Of a stretch of DNA of 64,000 bases, positions 19,970 through 27,910 are shown one piece after another. The stretch is from Rhodospirillales bacterium (GTDB taxonomy: Bacteria; Pseudomonadota; Alphaproteobacteria; Rhodospirillales; Magnetospirillaceae). Positions within the stretch are counted from its first letter, which is position 1; each line of letters begins with the position of its first letter. The position numbers were made by a program, and so were the translations under genes. The notes beneath the pieces were generated by a model. The model was given only the letters and a program-made list of their open reading frames with translations, had not been told where the DNA came from and ran no database searches. Location of the stretch: NCBI GenBank assembly GCA_019455065.1, contig JACFNC010000002.1:124001-188000 (forward strand), given 5' to 3'.

Positions 19970-20290
19970 ATGATGAGCATCGAGGAAGCATCGATCCGGT
20001 TTCAGGTAACGCAAGTCGATCTGGCGGCCTGGGTGCGTCGGCAATGGGTCAAGCCCCTGCGCGAGGGTGAAACCTGGTATTTCGACGACTGCGACCTCGC
20101 CCGGCTGCAACTCATCTGTGATCTCCGCGAACTCGAAGTCGGCGATGAGGCGCTGCCGCTGGTGCTTTCGCTTCTGGACCAGCTTTATGCCACCCGCGCA
20201 GCTCTTGCGCGTTACCGCCATCTGCTTGACCAACTGCCCGAGTCCACCCTTCGCGAACTCGAGAAAGTTCTGCGCGGCGATCACGGCTAG
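19970..20290 (+). CDS. cbpM: CbpM-like chaperone modulator
   Basis: The 106-residue protein (starting MMSIEEASIRFQVTQVDLAA) has a MerR-like helical fold with the WVxPxREGETWYFDDCDLAR pattern of CbpM. In Escherichia coli CbpM binds the J domain of CbpA and blocks its co-chaperone activity. Position directly after cbpA supports the call. A terminator-like hairpin follows at 20333-20356. Confidence 0.88.
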   Translation: MMSIEEASIRFQVTQVDLAAWVRRQWVKPLREGETWYFDDCDLARLQLICDLRELEVGDEALPLVLSLLDQLYATRAALARYRHLLDQLPESTLRELEKVLRGDHG

Positions 20291-20332
20291 TAAGCCAGCT
20301 TGAGGGAAAGGCCCGGCAACCCCTCCCCCTTG

Positions 20333-20356
20333 GGGCAGACTCACCTCTGCCCTTTT
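20333..20356 (+). terminator. Rho-independent terminator after cbpA-cbpM
   Basis: GGGCAGA (20333-20339) and TCTGCCC (20346-20352) form a perfect seven-base stem with a six-base loop, followed by TTTT at 20353-20356. Confidence 0.7.
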
Positions 20357-20415
20357 CCAATCCTTGTCTGAATTCGGCACCCTTCGAGGTCTCAGACGCG
20401 ACGAAGGAGGCCGGC

Positions 20416-21018
20416 ATGCGTGCTACGCCAACCATCGTGTCGCTCCTCGCCCTGGTGTCGTGGACCGCCGCCGCCCAGCAGGTTCAAGAACAGGGCGGGC
20501 AGCGACCCGGGACTGAATCGAGCGACGAGGCCCTGATCAAGAACGCCGTCTCGGCGGCGCCGAAAGCGGTGGGCGACAAGGCCACCGTCATCGCCCTCGA
20601 CGCCAAGGGCGAGATGAGAACGCTGCGCGAGGGCGAGGGCGGCTTCACCTGTATCCCCGACAACCCGACGACGCCCGGCAACGATCCCATGTGCGTGGAT
20701 CGGAACGGTATGGAGTGGGTGCAGGCCTGGATGAGCAGGCAGGAGCCGCCGGACAAGGTGGGCTTCGGATACATGCTGATCGGGGGCTCGGACGCCAGCA
20801 ACGACGACCCGTTCGCCACGGCGCCGAAGGAAGGCGAGAAATGGATCGACACCGGACCGCACGTGATGATTTTCGGTCCGGCCGCCGAGCGGATGCCCGG
20901 CTATCCGAAGAGCGCCGAAAACCCCAGGGCTCCTTACGTCATGTGGTCCGGCACTCCCTATGCCCATCTCATGATTCCGGTCGGCGAGCCGGGCGAACTC
21001 ACCGCCGAACAGAAGTAG
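20416..21018 (+). CDS. Secreted hypothetical protein, copy 1 of tandem pair
   Basis: The 200-residue product has a signal peptide (MRATPTIVSLLALVSWTAAA, probable cleavage after AAA) and then a Gln-rich start of the mature protein. I do not recognise a named family. The mature part carries two cysteines (FTC and PMC), a DRNGMEWVQAW block, TGPHVMIFG and MWSGTPYAHLMIPVGE, all repeated in the next gene. GGAGG lies upstream of the ATG. It probably acts in the periplasm. Eleven bases separate it from its paralogue, so they form an operon. Confidence 0.75.
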   Translation: MRATPTIVSLLALVSWTAAAQQVQEQGGQRPGTESSDEALIKNAVSAAPKAVGDKATVIALDAKGEMRTLREGEGGFTCIPDNPTTPGNDPMCVDRNGMEWVQAWMSRQEPPDKVGFGYMLIGGSDASNDDPFATAPKEGEKWIDTGPHVMIFGPAAERMPGYPKSAENPRAPYVMWSGTPYAHLMIPVGEPGELTAEQK

Positions 21019-21029
21019 GAGGAGCCATC

Positions 21030-21614
21030 ATGCGGTACGTGTTCTTAGCGATTCCCGCCGCCCTGGCCGCCGGCTTGATACTGGCGTCCCAGACCACGGC
21101 GCAGCAGCAGCCTGCCCGCCAGAGCGATGAGGAACTCATGCGGTTGGCGATGTCGGCGGCCCCCGCCTCGGTCGCCCAACAGGCCGCCATCGTCGCCGTC
21201 GGCGAGGATGGCGAGATCCGAACCCTTCGCGAGGGAAGCAACGCCTTCACCTGCGTTGCCGATATCCCGGCCATCCCCGGCGAAGATCCGATGTGCCTCG
21301 ACCGCAACGGCTGGGAGTGGGCCCAGGCCTGGTTGTCCAAACAGACCCCGCCGGAGGCGCCGGGATTCGGCTACATGTTCGCCGGCGGCTGCAACGCCGC
21401 AGGGCAGGACCCGTTCGAAACGGGTCGCCCGGCGAACTGGGTGGAGACCGGACCGCACGTCATGGTGCTCGGCGGCGTGGCCGCTCAGATGGAGGGCCAT
21501 CCTGAGGGCGGCCAGAACGCGAAGGTGCCCTTCATCATGTGGTCGGGCACGCCGTTCGCCCACCTCATGGTCCCGGTCGGCGAGCGCGCCGAACTGACGG
21601 CCGAACAGAAGTAG
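21030..21614 (+). CDS. Secreted hypothetical protein, copy 2 of tandem pair
   Basis: The 194-residue paralogue of the preceding gene has its own signal peptide (MRYVFLAIPAALAAGLILAS) and an AGGAGGAG ribosome site that fixes the ATG at 21030. It shares the blocks DEELMRLAMSAAPAS, IRTLREG, FTC-PMC, DRNGWEWAQAWLSKQTPP, TGPHVMVLGG, MWSGTPFAHLMVPVGE and an identical C-terminal ELTAEQK. A third cysteine (GGCNAAG) is unique to this copy. Function is unknown. It converges on the BrkB-type gene with only three bases between. Confidence 0.75.
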   Translation: MRYVFLAIPAALAAGLILASQTTAQQQPARQSDEELMRLAMSAAPASVAQQAAIVAVGEDGEIRTLREGSNAFTCVADIPAIPGEDPMCLDRNGWEWAQAWLSKQTPPEAPGFGYMFAGGCNAAGQDPFETGRPANWVETGPHVMVLGGVAAQMEGHPEGGQNAKVPFIMWSGTPFAHLMVPVGERAELTAEQK

Positions 21615-21617
21615 GGA

Positions 21618-22874
21618 TCAAGAGGCCGCCCGCCGCCGCGTTTCCGTCTCGCCGAGCAGTTCACGAAGCGGCAGCGCCAGGATCTCGCGCTCGCTGCGGT
21701 CGGCGGCCTCGATCATGGCTTGAACCCGGGATTGCCACGCCGCCGGCATGCGCTCGAAATCGCCTGTTTCCGCCAGGCCGAGGTCGAGCGCCTGCACGAG
21801 GTCGTAGAGCGTGACCGAAACCAAGTCCCGCGCCAGCACGAATCGCCCATCCGCGGTGCGCGCGATGAAGTTGGTCCCCTGAAGCTGGCGTATCACCGAG
21901 CGCAGCACGTGTTCGGGAACCGCGGTGCGTGCGAGCAAGATTTCCCGCGACACGCCGTTGGCGCCCTTCGCGGCATCCAATACCGCCGCCAGCACCTCCA
22001 GGGCGATCTCGAGACGCCGCCGCGGCGGGATCGCCCCCTCTTTGGCGCGCCGGCCGCTCCGCCACTCGGGCAAGGCCGCGGCGAGTTCGGCACCCAGCAG
22101 GATGACCGCCCAGGATACGTACATCCATACCAGAAAAATCGGGATCGCCGCGATCGCGCCGTAGACGGTCTGGTAGGTCCGCGCGTTGGCGACGTAGAAC
22201 CCGAACCCGGCCCGCACGGCCGTGAACACCAGGCCGGCCACGACGCCGCCGATGGCCGCGTCCAGCGGCCGCACCCGCCGGTTGGGCACCGCGAAGTAGA
22301 GAAGTCCGAACGCCACCATGATCAGCAACGTCGGAACGCCTCTGGCCAGGATCGGCGACAAGCCCTCGTCCGCCACCCATTTTCCCACCGATGCGAAATA
22401 GCCGGTCAGCGAGAAGCTGGCCCCGATCAGCAGCGGCCCCAGGGTCAACGAAGTCCAGTAGACCAAGAGGCGCGACATCAGCGACCGCTCCCGCTCGACG
22501 CGGAAGATGACGTTGAGCGAGGTCTCGATCGTCACCAGCAGCATCACCGCGGTAACGGACAGTCCGATGATACCGGCCGCGGTGAGTTCCCCCGCCTTCT
22601 CGACGAAACCCGCGACCTGTTCCTGGACGGCCGCGCCCACATGGGGCACGAAGTTCTCGAACACCATTTCCTGAAACCGCTCGCGCAGATCCCGAAACAC
22701 GGGGAAGGCGGCGAACATGGCCAGCGCGATGGCGAGCAGCGGCACCAGCGCCAGAAGCGACGTGTAGGACAGGGCCGACGCCATCCGTGCGACACCGTCG
22801 GCGTTGAACCTGAACCATAGATATTTGATGAACCCCCAATACTCGTCGAACCGCTCGCTGATACGCCCGATCAT
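21618..22874 (-). CDS. YihY/BrkB family inner-membrane protein
   Basis: The 418-residue protein begins MIGRISERFDEYWGFIKYLW. It has about six membrane helices between residues 35 and 280, with the family region MASALSYTSLLALVPLLAIA. Its C-terminal cytoplasmic part of about 135 residues looks like a winged helix (ILLARTAVPEHVLRSVIRQL, NFIARTADGRFVLARDLVSV). The family was once called RNase BN in error; its role is unproven. The start at 22874 has GGAGG seven bases upstream, so a longer frame from 22928 was not used. Confidence 0.88.
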   Translation of the reverse strand: MIGRISERFDEYWGFIKYLWFRFNADGVARMASALSYTSLLALVPLLAIALAMFAAFPVFRDLRERFQEMVFENFVPHVGAAVQEQVAGFVEKAGELTAAGIIGLSVTAVMLLVTIETSLNVIFRVERERSLMSRLLVYWTSLTLGPLLIGASFSLTGYFASVGKWVADEGLSPILARGVPTLLIMVAFGLLYFAVPNRRVRPLDAAIGGVVAGLVFTAVRAGFGFYVANARTYQTVYGAIAAIPIFLVWMYVSWAVILLGAELAAALPEWRSGRRAKEGAIPPRRRLEIALEVLAAVLDAAKGANGVSREILLARTAVPEHVLRSVIRQLQGTNFIARTADGRFVLARDLVSVTLYDLVQALDLGLAETGDFERMPAAWQSRVQAMIEAADRSEREILALPLRELLGETETRRRAAS

Positions 22875-23010
22875 CGACCATCCTCCGCGCTGTCGATCGG
22901 CCCCGGCCGCGAGCCGGGGGCGAGCCACGCTTTGCCCTCCACGATCTTTAGTGTAGGATGCCGCCGCTCTTCCATGAACCAGTTATTGTTCTTCCGATAG
23001 TGAGGGTTTC

Positions 23011-23820
23011 ATGACCGCTTCCCCCCTGATGGCCGGCAAGAGAGGCCTCGTCATGGGCGTCGCCAACGATCGCTCGATCGCTTGGGGAATCGCCGAGGCC
23101 GTGCATGCGCAGGGGGCCGAACTGGCCTTCACCTATCAGGGTGAAGCGCTGGAGAAGCGCGTGCGCCCGCTCGCGGAATCGGTTGGATCGAAGATTGTGC
23201 TGCCCTGCGACGTCACCGACGAGGCGAGCGTCGACGCCGTGTTCGCGACGCTTCGCGAGAGCTGGGGCAAGCTCGATTTCCTCATCCATGCGATCGCCTA
23301 TTCCAACAAGGACGAGCTCAAGGGCCGCTACGTCGACACCACCGCCGACAACTTCGCGCTCACGATGATGGTGTCGTGCTATTCCTTCACCGCCCTGTGC
23401 CGCCGCGCCGCGGCGATGATGCCGGACGGCGGCAGCCTCCTCACCCTCACCTATTACGGCGCCGAACGAGTGATGCCGCATTACAACGTGATGGGCGTCG
23501 CCAAGGCGGCGCTGGAGGCGAGCGTGCGCTATCTCGCGGTCGACCTGGGCGGCCAGAACATCCGGGTCAACGCGCTTTCGGCCGGGCCGATGAAGACGCT
23601 GGCCGCGTCGGGCATCGGCGACTTCCGCTACATCCTCAAATGGAACCAGTACAACTCGCCGCTCAAGCGCAACGTCACCCTGGAGGACGTCGGCGGCGCC
23701 GGACTGTATCTGCTGAGCGACTTGTCCTCGGGCGTCAGCGGCGAGACCCACCACGTCGATTGCGGCTATCACGTGGTCGGCATGAAGGCGGTGGACGCCC
23801 CCGACATCAGCGTCGTCTGA
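23011..23820 (+). CDS. fabI: Enoyl-[acyl-carrier-protein] reductase, NADH
   Basis: FabI reduces the enoyl-ACP double bond in the last step of each type II fatty acid elongation cycle. The 269-residue product shows the SDR-like cofactor start [19 protein letters not shown], the conserved [11 protein letters not shown], and the catalytic pair Y158 and K165 (YNVMGVAK), spaced as in E. coli Y156/K163. C-terminal [20 protein letters not shown] is typical. It diverges from the BrkB-type gene; aroC follows after a repeat element. Confidence 0.96.
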   Translation: MTASPLMAGKRGLVMGVANDRSIAWGIAEAVHAQGAELAFTYQGEALEKRVRPLAESVGSKIVLPCDVTDEASVDAVFATLRESWGKLDFLIHAIAYSNKDELKGRYVDTTADNFALTMMVSCYSFTALCRRAAAMMPDGGSLLTLTYYGAERVMPHYNVMGVAKAALEASVRYLAVDLGGQNIRVNALSAGPMKTLAASGIGDFRYILKWNQYNSPLKRNVTLEDVGGAGLYLLSDLSSGVSGETHHVDCGYHVVGMKAVDAPDISVV

Positions 23821-23824
23821 CATA

Positions 23825-23942
23825 CCCTCCCTCTCCCGCTTGCGGGAGAGGGTCGGGGTGAGGGCCGGCGGGGAAGCGATAAACCCTCACCCTCCCGCCG
23901 CCACGCGGCGGGCCCCTCCCTCTCCCGCAGGCGGGAGAGGGG
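23825..23942. repeat. Compound three-hairpin intergenic repeat, family 2, copy 1
   Basis: Between fabI and aroC lie two outer hairpins with arms CCCTCTCCCGC / GCGGGAGAGGG (23829-23852 and 23918-23941). Between them are GTCGGGGTGAGG and its complement CCTCACC, and a central hairpin around 23893-23912. The same arrangement recurs at 56408-56529. Confidence 0.75.
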
Positions 23943-23959
23943 ACACTCGGAGGCACCCC

Positions 23960-25039
23960 ATGTCCGGCAACAGCTTCGGCCACCTCTTCCGCTTCACCAC
24001 CTTCGGCGAGAGCCACGGGCCGGCGATCGGCTGCGTCGTCGACGGAGTGCCGCCGCGCATCCCCCTGTCCGAGGCCGACATCCAGCCCTGGCTCGACCGC
24101 CGGCGCCCCGGGCAGTCGCGGTTCACCACCCAGCGCCAGGAGCCCGACATCGTGCGCATCCTTTCGGGGGTGTTCGAGGGCAAGACCACCGGCACGCCCA
24201 TCGGTCTCTTGATCGAGAACCGCGACCAGCGCTCCAAGGACTACGGCGACATCGCCGAGAAGTTCCGCCCCGGCCATGCCGACTACGCCTATCACCGCAA
24301 ATACGGGCTGCGCGACTACCGCGGCGGCGGCCGCTCGTCGGCCCGCGAGACCGCAATGCGAGTGGCCGCCGGAGCCATCGCCCGCAAGGCGCTCGACGCG
24401 CTGACGGGCGGTATCCTCATCCGCGGCGGCATGGTGCAGATGGGGGCCGACGCCATCGACCGGGCGCGCTGGGACTGGGAGGAGATTCCGCGCAATCCCT
24501 TCTGGTGCCCCGACGCCGAGGCGGCGCGCCGCTGGGAGACCCTGCTCGACGGCATCCGCAAGACCGGTTCGTCGATCGGCGGCGTGGTCGAGGTGGTGGC
24601 AGAGGGCGTGCCGGCGGGCCTGGGCGCCCCGGTCTACGACAAGCTGGACGCCGACATCGCCAAGGCGATGATGGGCATCAACGCGGTGAAGGGCGTCGAG
24701 ATCGGCGCCGGCTTCCAGGTCGCCGCGCTGACCGGCGAGCAGAACGCCGACGAGATGCGCATGAAGGACGGGGCGCCCATGTTCCTGTCCAACAACGCGG
24801 GCGGCGTCCTGGGAGGGATTTCGACCGGACAGGACATCGTCGTCCGCCTTGCCGTCAAGCCCACCTCGTCGATCCTCACCCCGCGACGCACCGTCGACGT
24901 GCACGGCAACGACGTCGACATCGTCACCAAGGGGCGTCACGACCCCTGCGTCGCCATCCGCGCCGTGCCGGTGGCCGAGGCCATGCTGGCCTGCACCCTG
25001 CTCGACCACCTGCTGCGCCATCGCGGCCAGTGCGGCTGA
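23960..25039 (+). CDS. aroC: Chorismate synthase
   Basis: AroC converts EPSP to chorismate using reduced FMN, the last step of the shikimate pathway. The 359-residue product begins [20 protein letters not shown], the invariant family start. It carries the FMN/EPSP signatures [35 protein letters not shown] and the C-terminal [17 protein letters not shown]. The ATG at 23960 has CGGAGG upstream with good spacing; frame upstream is only repeat DNA. Confidence 0.97.
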   Translation: MSGNSFGHLFRFTTFGESHGPAIGCVVDGVPPRIPLSEADIQPWLDRRRPGQSRFTTQRQEPDIVRILSGVFEGKTTGTPIGLLIENRDQRSKDYGDIAEKFRPGHADYAYHRKYGLRDYRGGGRSSARETAMRVAAGAIARKALDALTGGILIRGGMVQMGADAIDRARWDWEEIPRNPFWCPDAEAARRWETLLDGIRKTGSSIGGVVEVVAEGVPAGLGAPVYDKLDADIAKAMMGINAVKGVEIGAGFQVAALTGEQNADEMRMKDGAPMFLSNNAGGVLGGISTGQDIVVRLAVKPTSSILTPRRTVDVHGNDVDIVTKGRHDPCVAIRAVPVAEAMLACTLLDHLLRHRGQCG

Positions 25040-25129
25040 CCTTCGGGGTGTGACCCCCGTCATACCCGATCCACCGCCCCCTCCCTACCCTGGCCCCCTC
25101 GAAGGTTCGTTTGCCAGCAGGTGGTCATC

Positions 25130-25849
25130 ATGCGGGTCATCGTCTGTGCGTCCCAGAAGGGCGGGTCGGGAAAGACGACGTTGTCGGGTCACATCGCGGT
25201 CCAGGCCGAGCGCCAGGGGGCGGGCCCCGTGGCGATCATCGACACCGATCCCCAAGGCAGCCTGGCGGAGTGGTGGAACAGCCGCACCGACGACAGCCCG
25301 CTGTTCGCCAAGACCTCGCTCGACAAGCTGGAGCAGGACCTCGCCGCCTTGCAGGCAGGCGGCGTCCGCCTGGCGGTGATCGACACGCCCCCCTCTGTGA
25401 CGGCGGCCATCCGCCAGGTGATGAACCTCGCCTCGCTGGTCGTCATCCCGATCCGGCCCAGCCCCCACGATTTGCGTGCCGCCGCCGCCACGGTCGATCT
25501 CGCCGAGACGCTCGACCGCTCGTTCGTGTTCGTCGTCAACGGCGCCACGGCGCGCGCCCGCATCACGGCCGACGCCGCCGTCACCCTGTCGCAGCACGGC
25601 ACCGTGGCCCCGGTGACCCTGCACCACCGCACCGACTTCGCCTCCAGCATGATCGACGGCCGCACCGTCATGGAATGCGACCCCCGCTCGCGGTCCGCCG
25701 CCGAGGTGGTCGCGCTCTGGGACTACTTGGCGTCGCGCCTCGAGAAGGCGGCCCAGCGCGGCCTGGTGTTCGACGGCGCCACGCCATTCGGCGCCTCCCG
25801 CGCGTCCCGCACCTTCGGCCGGCGACTGGGAACGGAGGCCCGGATATGA
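25130..25849 (+). CDS. ParA-family ATPase (orphan)
   Basis: The 239-residue protein has the deviant Walker A KGGSGKT at residues 10-16, Walker B-like AVIDTPP and IIDTDPQGSLAEWW. It thus belongs to the ParA/MinD/Soj group that forms ATP-dependent DNA- or membrane-bound gradients. No parB or parS-like repeat is adjacent. Instead the next gene overlaps its stop as ATGA and encodes a small, basic, probably ribbon-helix-helix protein. The start at 25130 was chosen because AGGTGG is seven bases upstream. Cargo is unknown. Confidence 0.88.
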   Translation: MRVIVCASQKGGSGKTTLSGHIAVQAERQGAGPVAIIDTDPQGSLAEWWNSRTDDSPLFAKTSLDKLEQDLAALQAGGVRLAVIDTPPSVTAAIRQVMNLASLVVIPIRPSPHDLRAAAATVDLAETLDRSFVFVVNGATARARITADAAVTLSQHGTVAPVTLHHRTDFASSMIDGRTVMECDPRSRSAAEVVALWDYLASRLEKAAQRGLVFDGATPFGASRASRTFGRRLGTEARI

Positions 25850-26160
25850 CCGCGAGCCTCGCCGTCCTGGTCGCCCGCAAGGGAGAGGCACGGCCGGTCA
25901 TCGAACGCACGCTGCAGATCAGCGACCCCGCACGGTTTGCCTCGCTGCGACTGCCCTTCCGGCCGGTTGCGCCAGCAGGCCGCGAACATCCACGCGCGCG
26001 GCGGCGCCCCGCGCGCATCGGGGTCACCCTGCGCCTCGACCCGGAGCGGCACGAGTTGCTGCGGCGCAGCGCGGCGGCTTCGGGACGCAGCATGCAGAGC
26101 ATCCTCCTGGAAGCCTTCGACGCCCACTTCGCCGTCGGCGGCGCGCGTCGGAGCCGCTGA
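25846..26160 (+). CDS. Small basic protein coupled to ParA, RHH-like
   Basis: The 104-residue product is translationally coupled to parA by an ATGA overlap. Residues 1-55 are a Pro/Arg-rich, probably disordered leader. Residues about 58-97 (IGVTLRLDPERHELLRRSAA, then SGRSMQSILLEAFDAHFA) fit a ribbon-helix-helix DNA-binding domain, as in CopG/ParG/Omega proteins. It may be the DNA-binding partner or ATPase activator of the ParA, by analogy with ParA-ParG modules. This is inference. It was found by reading the frame, because the surrounding open frame differs. Confidence 0.65.
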   Translation: MTASLAVLVARKGEARPVIERTLQISDPARFASLRLPFRPVAPAGREHPRARRRPARIGVTLRLDPERHELLRRSAAASGRSMQSILLEAFDAHFAVGGARRSR

Positions 26161-26176
26161 CCACAGCGCCTTGCGC

Positions 26177-26191
26177 CCAGCCTTCGGCTGG
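26177..26191 (+). terminator. Small hairpin after ParA cassette, weak terminator candidate
   Basis: CCAGCC and GGCTGG form a six-base stem with a TTC loop. No T-run follows, so termination here would be weak or Rho-assisted. Confidence 0.25.
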
Positions 26192-26227
26192 TTCATCGTC
26201 GCGGCATGACGGTTCAGGAGAGGAACG

Positions 26228-26800
26228 ATGCCGCAGCCCGATCACATCATCCGCATGCCGGTCCCCGAAATCGAGGGCCTGGACGACGACATCCGCGCCT
26301 ATTTCGACAAGTGCAACGAGAAGCTGGGGATGGTGCCCTACGTGCTGCGGGCGTTCACCGTCAACCCGGACAAGTTCCGCACCTTCAGCCGCTTCTACAA
26401 TCAGCTGATGCTGGCCGAATCGGGCTTGAGCAAGCTGGAACGCGAGATGATCGCGGTCGTCGTTTCATCGTGCAACCGCTGCTACTACTGCCTGGTCGCG
26501 CACGGGCAGGCGGTACGCCAGCTTTCGGGCGATCCGCAACTCGGCGAGATGCTCGTGATGAACTACCGGGTCGCCGAGTTGTCGCCGCGCCACCGTGCCA
26601 TGCTGGACTTCGTCTGGCTGCTGACCGAGTCGCCACATCGCGTCGGCGAGCCCGAGCGGCAGCGTCTGCGCGATGTCGGCTTTTCCGACGCCGACATCTT
26701 TGACATCTGCGACGTCGCCGCATTCTTCAACTACACCAACCGTCTGGCGCACGGCCTCGACATGATGCCGAATCCCGAATACCACGCCATGAACCGTTGA
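26228..26800 (+). CDS. AhpD-like peroxidase-related protein
   Basis: The 190-residue protein is all-helical of the carboxymuconolactone decarboxylase/AhpD superfamily. The redox motif is C85-Y-Y-C88 with H92 four residues on (CNRCYYCLVAH), and there is a further cysteine at 82. The region LSKLEREMIAVVVSSCNRCY is diagnostic of the peroxidase-related branch. It probably reduces peroxides or relays thiol electrons in the cytoplasm; the physiological reductant is unknown. It stands alone, with 300 bases to the next gene. Confidence 0.88.
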   Translation: MPQPDHIIRMPVPEIEGLDDDIRAYFDKCNEKLGMVPYVLRAFTVNPDKFRTFSRFYNQLMLAESGLSKLEREMIAVVVSSCNRCYYCLVAHGQAVRQLSGDPQLGEMLVMNYRVAELSPRHRAMLDFVWLLTESPHRVGEPERQRLRDVGFSDADIFDICDVAAFFNYTNRLAHGLDMMPNPEYHAMNR

Positions 26801-27101
26801 TGGGCGGCCCCGCCCTCTAGCCCGCCCCTCCCGCAACCCGTCCATCCCTCGCTCGCCAGCGGGCCAGCGGATGGCTGGGCTGGCTGGGTCAACTTGACTT
26901 ATCCCTAGCACAGCGCGGTGCCATCGCATTGTTCCGCACCCTGAGCGCTTCATCGGACGCCTATTTTACATTAACTGAATGGTGTTTCTTACATCTGCTA
27001 TATTCCACTGTGTACTTTGCGCTTGAATAACATCTCTCCCTGAGCATATAAGACATTGTCAGCCGCGGTCGGCGGCTTTGACATGTTAAAGGGGAAGTCC
27101 G
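26801..27101. other. Intergenic region with probable rhodanese promoter
   Basis: After a short GC hairpin at 26803-26816 (GGGCGG-CC-CCGCCC) the DNA becomes AT-richer. TTGAAT (27023-27028) and TATAAG (27047-27052), 18 bases apart, form a plausible sigma-70 promoter for the rhodanese gene. No inverted repeat like those of the sulfide-type operators elsewhere in the window was seen here. Confidence 0.5.
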
Positions 27102-27431
27102 ATGGGCATTCAGCAAGCGGGATTGATAGAACTGGAACCTGCCGACGTGGCGGCCCTGATGCACAGCGGCCAGGCCGTGCTGGTCGATGTCCGTGAAGAG
27201 GAGGAACACGCCGCGGAGCGGATCCCCGGAACCGTCCTTCTGCCCATGTCCGAACTGGACGTAAGCGCGTGGCCGACCTTCCCCGGTCGAACGACGGTCA
27301 TCCTGTGCCGCGGCGGAATCCGCTCGGCGGCGGTCGGCCGCAAGTTGCTGCAGGCGGGCCACCCCGTGGCAATCCACCTGAAGGGGGGGTTGACCGCTTG
27401 GAAGGAGGCGGGATTGGCGGTAGTGCCCTGA
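27102..27431 (+). CDS. Single-domain rhodanese-like sulfurtransferase
   Basis: The 109-residue protein is one rhodanese domain with the active cysteine C69 in the loop CRGGIRS, preceded by LVDVREEEEHAAERIPG. Such proteins carry a sulfane sulfur as a cysteine persulfide and hand it to acceptors. It has no signal peptide and is therefore cytoplasmic. AAGGGGAA precedes the ATG. Sulfide-related genes also occur at 34.8-36 kb, but there is no operon link. Confidence 0.9.
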   Translation: MGIQQAGLIELEPADVAALMHSGQAVLVDVREEEEHAAERIPGTVLLPMSELDVSAWPTFPGRTTVILCRGGIRSAAVGRKLLQAGHPVAIHLKGGLTAWKEAGLAVVP

Positions 27432-27531
27432 CCACCTCTCCCTCGATCGTCTTATATCCGACGAAGCGTTGAACATGAGGCCGATTTTGGCCAGTTTTGG
27501 CGCCGGAAAGAGGACGAGAAGGGAGGCAACA

Positions 27532-27822
27532 GTGCGTCCGAACATCCATCCCGGCGAAATACTAAAAGAAGAATTCCTGAAACCGGCAGGTGTAAGCACG
27601 GAACACTTGGCGCGCGACCTCAATGTATCTTACAAGAAGATCAGCGATATCATAGATGGTCGGCAGGGTGTCTGCGTAGACACTGCCCTGCGTCTGTCTC
27701 GCTATTTTGGTACGACCGACCGCTTCTGGCTGGAAGTTCAGATGACCTACGACCTCGAGCGGGCGCGCCGCGCCGCGGCCCACATCGAAACCGAGGTGGC
27801 CCGTCACCCTTCGGCCGCCTAG
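27532..27822 (+). CDS. HigA/VapI-family antitoxin-like protein (orphan)
   Basis: The 96-residue protein starts at GTG 27532, with GGGAGG five bases upstream, and reads MRPNIHPGEILKEEFLKPAG. This is the classic HigA start, followed by an HTH_3 fold (STEHLARDLNVSYKKISDII, DGRQGVCVDTALRLSRYFG) and FWLEVQMTYDLERAR. HigA normally follows a HigB RelE-type toxin. Here only about 100 bases separate it from the rhodanese gene, and no toxin-like frame is present. It may act as a stand-alone repressor. Confidence 0.85.
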   Translation: MRPNIHPGEILKEEFLKPAGVSTEHLARDLNVSYKKISDIIDGRQGVCVDTALRLSRYFGTTDRFWLEVQMTYDLERARRAAAHIETEVARHPSAA

Positions 27823-27910
27823 GCGGCGGCGATTGTCGTTGACGTTTCCTTCCCGGGGCGGACACTTACCGTAGGCCAAACCCAGTCCGTCCCGCCAGGG
27901 AGCGTCGCCC

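Noticed and set aside
26960-27101. Search for a sulfide-type inverted repeat before the rhodanese gene
   Set aside because: Only a plausible -35/-10 pair was found; no dyad like those at 16481 or 34741.
26961-27623. Minus-strand frame across rhodanese and HigA
   Set aside because: It opposes two well-defined genes, and its sequence has low complexity and no motif.
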